Source: Acidobacteriota bacterium (GTDB lineage: Bacteria; Acidobacteriota; Terriglobia; UBA7540). From it: a stretch of DNA of 19,518 nucleotides. The number at the start of each line of letters is the position of its first letter. The first letter of the stretch is position 1. Shown piece by piece: positions 7,901 to 14,101 of the stretch. The notes under the pieces were generated by a model. That model had not been told where the DNA came from. It ran no database searches and saw nothing but the letters and a program-made list of their open reading frames with translations. The stretch covers positions 17,508-37,025 of the forward strand of contig PLWR01000562.1 of the NCBI GenBank assembly GCA_003165615.1. Direction: 5' to 3'. A program made the position numbers and the translations under genes.

Positions 7901-8323
7901 AGATTTCCCTCCGGGGGTTTTAACTATTGGTCTTGTCTCCTGGGAGCGATCGGCAAATCAGCAGTGAGCCCTTCCATTCTTGCCGTTCCATTCTCAATGA
8001 TGGCGTATGTAATAAAAGCTCGCCCCCGGGTCGAAAATCTACTCTTTCTGACGACGCAAAGTCAAGCGGCGAGCACAAAGTGAGGAACACAACGTGACAC
8101 ACGGCGGGTCAACGGGTTCATTGGCTCGCGTAGCCGTCGCTTCAATGCTGACCCACCCTGCCGTTTCTTGGATTTTCCGTCCATCGCGATCCCGCGGGCC
8201 GACCGCATGCCGCCGCAGGTAACGGTTAAGTGGACTGCCTTTCATTTGAGTTTTTGGACGCTGGAGAGTAAATTATGACCTTCTTGGCCGTCCGCCGCGG
8301 GGGACAAAGACAGAGGAGGTACC
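7901..8323. other. 423-bp divergent regulatory spacer
   Basis: This gap separates the SDR (minus) from the LamG gene (plus), so it should hold promoters for both. The plus-strand promoter at 8246-8274 is the only one I can support. A loose dyad pairs CGGCGGGTCA (8103-8112) with TGACCC (8150-8155). No small gene is evident. Confidence 0.45.
8246..8274 (+). promoter_or_regulatory. sigma70-like promoter for the LamG gene
   Basis: TTGAGT (8246-8251) and TAAATT (8269-8274) are separated by exactly 17 nt. Transcription would begin near 8281, about 43 nt before the ATG at 8324, which is preceded by GAGGAGGT at 8313-8320. Position, spacing and the following strong ribosome-binding site support a real promoter. 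Confidence 0.5.
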
Positions 8324-10519
8324 ATGATTCAATATCATGAGTGCGGAATCAACGCAGTCCACAACTTAATCCGTCGAACCTGGGGAAATTGGCAAGGGAA
8401 GAATGGCCGTAGGAGCTTCATTTCGCCTCTCGCCATTGCGGTAATCCTCGGAGTCTCGATAATCCCATTTCCACGAGGGGCATGCGCGCAGGAAGCGGGC
8501 CCGGTGGCGCGGTGGTCATTCGACAACGCCAGCGGCCCTATGGTGCGCGACACGGTGAGCGGAACCGAAGACAAAGTTGGGGGTTTCTACAAATACGTCC
8601 CGGGAGTTTCCGGAAATGGTTTGCGGTTTGATGGCTACACCACCAGCGTCGTTCGCAAGGCGGAAAGCGCCCCCAAATTGCATGGTTCATTTTCGGTGGC
8701 AGCATGGATCGCCCTTGATACCTACCCGTGGAACTGGATGCCGGTAGTTGACCAGGAGGAGGATCGGCAATCGGGTTACTTTTTCGGAGTGGACGCGTTG
8801 GGACACGTAAGTCTGCAGGTCTCGGTTGACGGGGTCTGGCAAACGGTGACCTCGACGGCGCAAATTCCCCTGAAGAAGTGGGCTCACATTACGGGGACCT
8901 ACGGCGAGAACCGTGGACTGACTATCTACCTTGATGGGAAAGAAGTGGGAAGTTTAGCCGTAAGCGGCCCGATGATGACCGCGGCCACGCAAGACTTGCT
9001 GATCGGCAGGGTGCGGGAGCCCATGCTTCCCTTCCCTTCTTTCTCCATATCACCGCGGTATCCGGTTTGGTACTCGCTCGATGGCATCTTGGATGAAGTG
9101 GCCATCTACAATCGGAGTTTGAGTGCGGAAGAAATTCAGCAGGCGTACGCCTCCGCTCATGCGCCTGAGGGTGAAGTTATCCCCTGGCCGGTGCTTCCCT
9201 CGGGCCCTCCCGGAGCGGGTCCTTTCGGCGCGTTTTATTGCACCCTGAAGTATGAGGATACCTGGGACAGGCTCCGGCGCATCGGGCCCGATTCCGATGT
9301 GGTCGTGCGCTTTGATGATTCGCCCACCCGGCTGGTCTTTTGGCAGGGGACCGCCTACATCCCCACCTGGGTTACCGAGAACGGCACGTGGTTCACCGAC
9401 GAATTCCTTGAAGCTTACGCTTCCGGGTGCCCGGACGAAGGGGATTGCGAGCCCATGTCCGACAAGCAGGACAGGTACTCGCACGTCAACATTGTGGAAA
9501 GCAGCGACGCGCGGGTGGTGGTTCACTGGCGTTATGCGCTGGCGGAGGTGAAACACTACCTGGGCGCCGACCCCGATCCCTTGACGGGGTGGTTTGATTG
9601 GGCGGACGAATACTGGACGGTTTACCCGGACGGCGTGGCGATCCGCCAGCAGGTCTTACGTCCCACCGATCAGACCAATAGTTACGAATGGCAGGAAACC
9701 ATTGTCATCAACCCGCCCGGCCACCGCCCCGACGATGACATCAATTGGGACGCCCTCACCATCGGCAATATGCGAGGCGAGACGGCAACTTACACATGGG
9801 CGCCAAAGGCTTCGGGGGTATACGGGGATTTGCACCAACCTAAAGCAATCGATAAACCTGAAAATCCCAATATCCAGGTGGTAAATCTGAAATCAAGCTG
9901 GAAGCCCTTTGAAATCGTATCGCCCACCCACGCGGTGTTCAAAATCTTCAATATCTCACAATCCTATTATTCGTTTGGTTGCTGGAACCATTGGCCCATC
10001 ACACAGATTGCTTCCAGTGGCAGATACTGTGTGGCGGCCGACCGAGCCTCGCATTCCTCCCTTTCCCACATCTACTGGGACAACTATGCAACCACCGACG
10101 CTTCGATAACCAAGATTCTGATGGATGGTTTGACCACGAAATCGGCGGCGGAGCTTGCCCCGCTGGCGAAATCGTGGTTATCTTCACCCCAGGTAAAGAT
10201 AGAGGGCGAAGACTTCCAAAGCGAGGGCTATGACCCGGCGCAGCGGGCTTTCATTGTGAGCCGGAACAATGGGGGACAGCCGGTGGCATTGGCCCTCACT
10301 TTAAAGGCCAGCGATTCTTCACCAGTTTTGAATCCGGCCATCGTGATCAAGAACTGGGGAGAGGCGGCGGCGCAACTGAAGATCAATGGGAAACCGGTGG
10401 CTTGGGGAAAAGATTTCCGCCGCGGGTACGTTAAGCACCTCGATGGTACCGACCTGGTCGTGTGGATCCGGCAGCCATCGACGACGCCCGTGCAGATCGC
10501 GTTGCGGCCAGAACCGTGA
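8324..10519 (+). CDS. Secreted LamG-domain protein with unrecognised C-terminal domain
   Basis: A 731-residue exported protein. An N-terminal basic region and hydrophobic core (about 32-50) end in an ACA-Q signal peptidase I site near 53-56. A concanavalin/LamG (Laminin_G_3-like) jelly-roll follows at about 60-275: VARWSFDN start, GLRFDGYT, WAHITGTY, IYLDGKEVG, LDGILDEVAIYNRSLSAEEI end. LamG modules usually bind glycans. Residues about 300-731 form a large region rich in Trp, Asp and beta-prone strands (FWQGTAYIPTWV, EPMSDKQDRYSHVN, HWRYALAEV, EYWTVYPDGVAIRQ) that I cannot assign to a named family. It may be a glycan-active enzyme or binding unit. The gene stands alone on the plus strand between SDR genes and near GH2 and RhaT, which points to polysaccharide use. 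The ATG is supported by GAGGAGGT. Function is inferred, not shown. Confidence 0.85.
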   Translation: MIQYHECGINAVHNLIRRTWGNWQGKNGRRSFISPLAIAVILGVSIIPFPRGACAQEAGPVARWSFDNASGPMVRDTVSGTEDKVGGFYKYVPGVSGNGLRFDGYTTSVVRKAESAPKLHGSFSVAAWIALDTYPWNWMPVVDQEEDRQSGYFFGVDALGHVSLQVSVDGVWQTVTSTAQIPLKKWAHITGTYGENRGLTIYLDGKEVGSLAVSGPMMTAATQDLLIGRVREPMLPFPSFSISPRYPVWYSLDGILDEVAIYNRSLSAEEIQQAYASAHAPEGEVIPWPVLPSGPPGAGPFGAFYCTLKYEDTWDRLRRIGPDSDVVVRFDDSPTRLVFWQGTAYIPTWVTENGTWFTDEFLEAYASGCPDEGDCEPMSDKQDRYSHVNIVESSDARVVVHWRYALAEVKHYLGADPDPLTGWFDWADEYWTVYPDGVAIRQQVLRPTDQTNSYEWQETIVINPPGHRPDDDINWDALTIGNMRGETATYTWAPKASGVYGDLHQPKAIDKPENPNIQVVNLKSSWKPFEIVSPTHAVFKIFNISQSYYSFGCWNHWPITQIASSGRYCVAADRASHSSLSHIYWDNYATTDASITKILMDGLTTKSAAELAPLAKSWLSSPQVKIEGEDFQSEGYDPAQRAFIVSRNNGGQPVALALTLKASDSSPVLNPAIVIKNWGEAAAQLKINGKPVAWGKDFRRGYVKHLDGTDLVVWIRQPSTTPVQIALRPEP

Positions 10520-10525
10520 AAAGAC

Positions 10526-10545
10526 TGCGGAAAACATGTTCCGCA
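10526..10545 (+). terminator. Hairpin 6 bp after the LamG stop
   Basis: TGCGGAA (10526-10532) pairs with TTCCGCA (10539-10545) around a 6-nt loop, starting six bases after the LamG TGA. There is no clear T-run after it, so termination strength is uncertain; it may mainly protect the 3' end. Confidence 0.4.
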
Positions 10546-10962
10546 TTCGAAAGGTCGTAGCCCACTGTCTCCTTTGACCCGCCCCTCGCGGGCGCAAGCG
10601 CTGGGGGCACCGCAGCCGGAACGTTCTGGGCTTCGACTGGCAAACCACCTTGACAGCGTTCAGCGTCAGCCAGTCCCTCGTGGTCTGCGTGACCTCTGTG
10701 CCTCTGCTATGAAAATGGCTGTGCCAAAGTGCTTCGCGCATTTTCATTCATCGTGGCGAGCCGCAGGCGCATTGGAATCTGTGGTGAAATCCTTTTTGGG
10801 TTGCGCCTTGGCTGCGCCAGGTATGTTGCATTGCAATATCGGGGTTTCGTACTCTGTTAACAAGGACTTTGGGTCCAGGGCTTTTCACTTTTGCATTTTG
10901 CCTTTTGCACCTTGTCTTTTGACTTGCTTTTACAGCTTGCCGTCCCCCTACACTTGCCGCTG
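10546..10962. repeat. Convergent spacer with dispersed-repeat text
   Basis: The gap between the convergent LamG and SDR genes holds no supported gene. Two low-complexity repeat types are seen. The first, near 10680-10712 (TGACCTCTGTGCCTCTG), matches the family found at 6948-6995. The second, at about 10881-10931, is a T-rich string of iterated CTTTTGCA/TTTTGCC units. Read on the minus strand it lies just after the SDR stop at 10963 as a purine-rich tract. Such iterated units are common in bacterial spacers and are easily mistaken for coding sequence. Confidence 0.45.
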
Positions 10963-11805
10963 CTACATGCCCGGCACGTAACCAATCCCGAAGCGCGCGC
11001 GCGACTCGTTGCGGAAGTCCGAAATCAGGGACATCAAGGAAGATGTTCCCCCATCCACCACGATTGTCTGCCCCACGATAAACCCGGCATCCTCCGTGCA
11101 CAGGAAAGCGGCCAGTTTGGCGATGTCAATCGGCAGACCAAAGCGGCCCACCGGCACCGCATTCTTTGCCGATTCCACCGCTTCGCGTTCGTTGAATCCG
11201 GGAATGGCTTTGGTATGGTTCTCCACGTTGATCCAACCTGGAGCAATGGCATTTATGCGAACCCCTTTGTGCGCCAGCTCAACGCCCAGGGTGCGCGTGT
11301 GGGCGATAATCGCTCCTTTGGTGGCGGCGTAGACGGAATGTTCGGGAGCCCCCACCACTCCGTGGATCGATGTCAGATTGACGATTGCTCCCCCGCCGTG
11401 GCTGAGCATGTCCTCGACAATGCGTTGGGCCATAAAGTAGGGCGAGCGCAGGTTGACATTCAGGAGAACGTCGTACTGTTCGCGCGTTACCTTGAGAAAC
11501 GGCTTGTTCATGGTGATGCCGGAATTGTTCACCAGGCAGTCAATCCCGCCCAGAAACTCAATAGCCTTATCGGCCAATTCCACTGCTTCATCCGCGATCT
11601 CAAAGTTGGCCTGCAAGGCCGTGGCGCGCCTTCCCATCGCCAGGATCTCTTCCACCGCCGACTGGGCGCCTGCCGCGCTGTGCCCGTAGTGCAACACCAC
11701 ATCCGCTCCCTGCCGGGCGAACTCCAAGGCGATCCCGCGCCCTATGCCCGTGCCGGAACCCGTTACCAGAGCCTTCTTGCCTGCCAGTCTTCCTTCATCA
11801 CTCAT
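10963..11805 (-). CDS. SDR-family oxidoreductase with complete tetrad and C-terminal extension
   Basis: A 280-residue classical SDR. The cofactor motif TGSGTGIG is at 15-22, NNSG replaces the usual NNAG at 93-96, the helix asparagine is N118, the catalytic serine S146, tyrosine Y159 and lysine K163. A tail of about 25 residues after VVDGGT extends past the usual SDR end (SLMSLISDFRNE onward). The start is taken as the ATG at 11805, which has an ideal GAGGAGG ribosome-binding site; a 16-codon upstream extension is open but has no SDR character and runs into a palindromic repeat. It is the last gene of the GH2-RhaT-SDR-SDR run. By context it probably acts on a sugar or sugar acid (for example deoxy-sugar dehydrogenation), but the exact substrate cannot be read from sequence. 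Confidence 0.88.
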   Translation of the reverse strand: MSDEGRLAGKKALVTGSGTGIGRGIALEFARQGADVVLHYGHSAAGAQSAVEEILAMGRRATALQANFEIADEAVELADKAIEFLGGIDCLVNNSGITMNKPFLKVTREQYDVLLNVNLRSPYFMAQRIVEDMLSHGGGAIVNLTSIHGVVGAPEHSVYAATKGAIIAHTRTLGVELAHKGVRINAIAPGWINVENHTKAIPGFNEREAVESAKNAVPVGRFGLPIDIAKLAAFLCTEDAGFIVGQTIVVDGGTSSLMSLISDFRNESRARFGIGYVPGM

Positions 11806-11838
11806 TGGCTGCCTCCTCGGTCTCTTCTCGCCCAGATT

Positions 11839-11913
11839 GTAGGGGCACGCCATGGCGTGCCCCTACTTTATCGTGCCGCCGAACCAGCAGGGTACGGCAA
11901 GCCGCACCCCTAC
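11839..11913. repeat. Twin-palindrome intergenic element, copy 1
   Basis: The first part is a perfect 28-bp palindrome (11839-11866) with half-site GTAGGGGCACGCCA. The second (11890-11909) is GGGTACGGCAAGCCGCACCC, a near-perfect 9-bp stem. They are separated by 23 bp containing CGAACCAG. The same layout recurs at 12727-12797. It lies in the 133-bp gap between the KduD-like SDR and the next SDR, so the operon message would fold into two hairpins there. This resembles REP/BIME-type elements; no mobilising enzyme is in view. Confidence 0.65.
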
Positions 11914-11938
11914 AACCCGGCAGAGCCGCATTTTCCGC

Positions 11939-12685
11939 TTAGCGTGCCAGCCATCCGCCGTCCACCGGGATGATGGCCCCGTGGACATAATCGGAAGCAT
12001 GCGAGGCCAGATACACGGCCGCGCCTTTCATGTCCTCTGCCTTGCCGAAGTGTCCGCAAGGAACCCGCTGAAAAAAGAACTCGCGGCGCGCCGCGTCGGT
12101 CTTGAGGATCTTCGTCCCCTGCGTTTCCACCAGACCTGGGGCGATGGCATTAACATTGACGCCGCGGCTTGACCACTCGCTGGCCAGCACTTTGGTAAGC
12201 TGCCCAATCGCTCCCTTGCTCGCCGTATACGCAGAGGTCTCAGCGATCCCGACGAAGGTAGACATCGAGGCCATATTGATGATCTTCCCATAACCCCTTG
12301 CAATCATAATGGCGCCTGCTAATTGGCACAGTTGAAACACCGAAGTTACATTGGTTTCAAAGATCAAGTCCCAGGCTTCCATGGGGTAGGTCAAAGCTTC
12401 CTGGCGCTTTCCCGTGGCGTGATTGTTGATCAGGATGTCGAGCGTTCCCAATTTCTCCACCGCCTCGTTGAATCCCCGCTTGAGTTCGCTCCGATTGGTG
12501 AGGTCGGCCTGAACCGCAAGGTGGCCATCTTCCTTCGCGATCTCGAAAACCCCCGCGGCCCGGGAGAGGATGACCACCTCGGCCCCAAACTCCTTCAGCC
12601 CCTGGGCCATCGCCCGCCCCAATCCAATGGGGCTGCCCACACCCGTTACCAGGGCTTTCTTGCCGGTCAGGTCAAACATGTTCAT
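11939..12685 (-). CDS. KduD-like SDR (2-deoxy/2-keto-3-deoxy sugar acid dehydrogenase type)
   Basis: A 248-residue SDR with an unusual dinucleotide loop, TGVGSPIGLG (14-23), carrying an extra residue compared with the standard TGxxxGIG. The catalytic set is complete: N112, S140, Y153, K157. NNHATG stands where NNAG is usual. The end (SDYVHG...VDGGWLAR) closely resembles KduD from memory of that family, which interconverts keto-deoxy-uronates during pectin and other uronate degradation. The start at 12685 is chosen because AAGGAGG lies nine nt upstream; the second ATG two codons later is nearly equivalent. A longer upstream open frame overlaps the RhaT end and a palindromic repeat and is rejected. 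It sits between RhaT (116 bp) and another SDR (133 bp). The KduD-like activity is inferred from similarity and context. Confidence 0.88.
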   Translation of the reverse strand: MNMFDLTGKKALVTGVGSPIGLGRAMAQGLKEFGAEVVILSRAAGVFEIAKEDGHLAVQADLTNRSELKRGFNEAVEKLGTLDILINNHATGKRQEALTYPMEAWDLIFETNVTSVFQLCQLAGAIMIARGYGKIINMASMSTFVGIAETSAYTASKGAIGQLTKVLASEWSSRGVNVNAIAPGLVETQGTKILKTDAARREFFFQRVPCGHFGKAEDMKGAAVYLASHASDYVHGAIIPVDGGWLAR

Positions 12686-12726
12686 CGGTCGTTTCCTCCT
12701 TGAATTTAGTGTCGCGTAACACGGTC

Positions 12727-12797
12727 GTAGGGGTACGGCTTGCCGTACCCTATTCGTGTTTACGGCGCGAACCAGGAGGGTACGGCAAGCCGTACCC
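12727..12797. repeat. Twin-palindrome intergenic element, copy 2
   Basis: GGGTACGGCTTGCCGTACCC (12731-12750, 9-bp arms around TT) and its exact reverse complement at 12778-12797 flank 27 bp containing CGAACCAG. GTAG precedes the first hairpin as in copy 1. The element begins four bases after the RhaT stop in transcript order and ends about 40 bp before the KduD-like SDR start. The two 20-bp units can also pair with each other, forming one long alternative stem. Confidence 0.72.
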
Positions 12798-12801
12798 CCG
12801 T

Positions 12802-13860
12802 CTAGCGCGAATAGTAGTTGGCAGTTGCGAAGGTTGCAACAGCCACGAAGAGAAGCGCCAGCCCGACTACGAACTTGCCATAAATCCAGGTCGGTATCTG
12901 GCGCCATTCACCTGTGAACAACGCCGCGAACTGACCACAGAGGATCAGCATGATGGTAAAAAGCGCGAACCCGATCGATGGTCCCAGTACTCCCAGGTAA
13001 GTTGTAGCGCTGCCGTAGAGGGCGATTCCACCCATCCACAGGCAGGCGCCGAGCGCAGGATTCAGGAATTCTCGCGGCCCCCCGCCAAATTTCCCCCAGG
13101 TCTTGTTCCGGGAGAGGAGGTAGAAAGCATAAGCAAGGTTGGAAATCGATCCGCCCAGAAAGACCAGCGGCCATACGGCAAAGGTCGCCCACTGCGGCGC
13201 TGCGCCCGCTTCCCGTACCTTTTCCAGGATGTCTCCGGCATAGGCCAAGGCGATGTTGGTAAATGCCGAAAGCACCCCCGATACCACCACCACGATCAGC
13301 ATCAGGATGTAACCCTTGCGCGTGGGATCAGCTTGGCTCATCGCGGTTTCGTGGGAACCAAACCCGGCGCCGCGCCCCTGCTCGCGGGTCAGTTGCTCGC
13401 GATGATAACCCGCCCACCCGCAGAGCGACACGCCCCCCAGCGTAATCGCCGTGCCCCCGAGAATCAGCAATCCGCTGGTCTGGAATACCATGCTGGAGTG
13501 CTGCATAACCAGCGGGACCAGCGTGCCCACCGCCGTTCCAACTCCGCCCAGAATGGAGCCGGTCATGGCGAAGCCCAGACGATGCGAACCCACGCCCGCC
13601 CCCAGTTGGGCAAGACCCCATAGTGTGCCAAGCACGAAGGGTCTTAATAGCGCCATGGCTGGCAGTGAAGTGTACGCACCCCACAGGCCCGGGCAGAGCT
13701 CATAAGCGAGAAGCGGCGGGACCACCAGGAGTGACACCACCGTATACAGCAACCAGAAGTTTTCCCATTTCCAAATTCTCTCCCATTTAAGGGGGAGCAT
13801 ATTGAAGCCCGTACTGAGGCCGCCAATGACGGTCACCACGAATCCGTGAATTAAGTTCAT
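12802..13860 (-). CDS. rhaT: L-rhamnose/proton symporter family transporter
   Basis: A 352-residue inner-membrane transporter of the RhaT (drug/metabolite transporter superfamily) family; E. coli RhaT has a similar length. About ten hydrophobic helices are seen, beginning with the GGLSTGFNMLPLKW motif near the N-terminus typical of RhaT proteins (family known for a similar GxxxxxFxxPxK-W start) and FWLLYTVVSLLVVPPLLAYE after it. The cytoplasmic loop near 155-180 is polar. It would import L-rhamnose or a related released sugar with protons. The ATG at 13860 follows GGGAGGT at good spacing. Upstream is GH2 (241 bp away), downstream the KduD-like SDR. No rhaA/rhaB/rhaD genes are present, so either they lie elsewhere or a non-phosphorylating route is used (inference). 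Substrate range is not certain. Confidence 0.85.
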   Translation of the reverse strand: MNLIHGFVVTVIGGLSTGFNMLPLKWERIWKWENFWLLYTVVSLLVVPPLLAYELCPGLWGAYTSLPAMALLRPFVLGTLWGLAQLGAGVGSHRLGFAMTGSILGGVGTAVGTLVPLVMQHSSMVFQTSGLLILGGTAITLGGVSLCGWAGYHREQLTREQGRGAGFGSHETAMSQADPTRKGYILMLIVVVVSGVLSAFTNIALAYAGDILEKVREAGAAPQWATFAVWPLVFLGGSISNLAYAFYLLSRNKTWGKFGGGPREFLNPALGACLWMGGIALYGSATTYLGVLGPSIGFALFTIMLILCGQFAALFTGEWRQIPTWIYGKFVVGLALLFVAVATFATANYYSR

Positions 13861-13905
13861 CTAGACCTCCCGGTCTTGAACCCATCCTGCCACAGTTCGC
13901 ACGGT

Positions 13906-13931
13906 CGGAACATCCGCACGGAACATCCGCA
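13906..13931. repeat. Two tandem 13-bp palindromic units upstream of RhaT
   Basis: CGGAACATCCGCA occurs twice in direct tandem (13906-13918 and 13919-13931), 46 bp before the RhaT start. Each unit contains the dyad CGGA-ACA-TCCG. This could be a pair of operator half-sites, an mRNA leader structure or a slippage duplication. I see no convincing -35/-10 pair beside it. Confidence 0.45.
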
Positions 13932-14001
13932 CCCTTGATGAAATGGTCCAACTTGTGTAGTGCTTCACAAATGGCGCAACATATGATTGTCAGGCCCGAT
14001 G

Positions 14002-14087
14002 TTGTAGCGCTGAACTTTAGTTCAGCACACGCGCCGTAGCTCTGAACTTTAGTTCAGCATGCGCCGACCTCAAGGTCGGCGCTACAA
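14002..14087. repeat. Nested triple-hairpin repeat between GH2 and RhaT
   Basis: Outer arms TTGTAGCGC (14002-14010) and GCGCTACAA (14079-14087) are exact reverse complements. They enclose three hairpins: GCTGAACTTTAGTTCAGC (14009-14026), a copy of CTGAACTTTAGTTCAGCA at 14042-14059, and CGCCGACCTCAAGGTCGGCG (about 14062-14081). The element lies 14 bp after the GH2 stop in transcript order. The TAGCGC...GCGCTA frame also occurs inside the MITE-like element at 4499-4643. It may terminate, attenuate or protect the GH2 message, or be a mobile palindromic repeat. Confidence 0.62.
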
Positions 14088-14101
14088 GAACTTTGTTCCT
14101 T

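Noticed and set aside
10891..11973. Long plus-strand frame of 360 codons
   Set aside because: It is the antisense shadow of the SDR gene at 10963-11805; the minus strand carries complete SDR motifs and a strong ribosome-binding site.
12686..12907. N-terminal extension of the KduD-like SDR by 74 codons
   Set aside because: It overlaps the end of RhaT and the twin-palindrome repeat, has no SDR character, and a strong AAGGAGG precedes the ATG at 12685.
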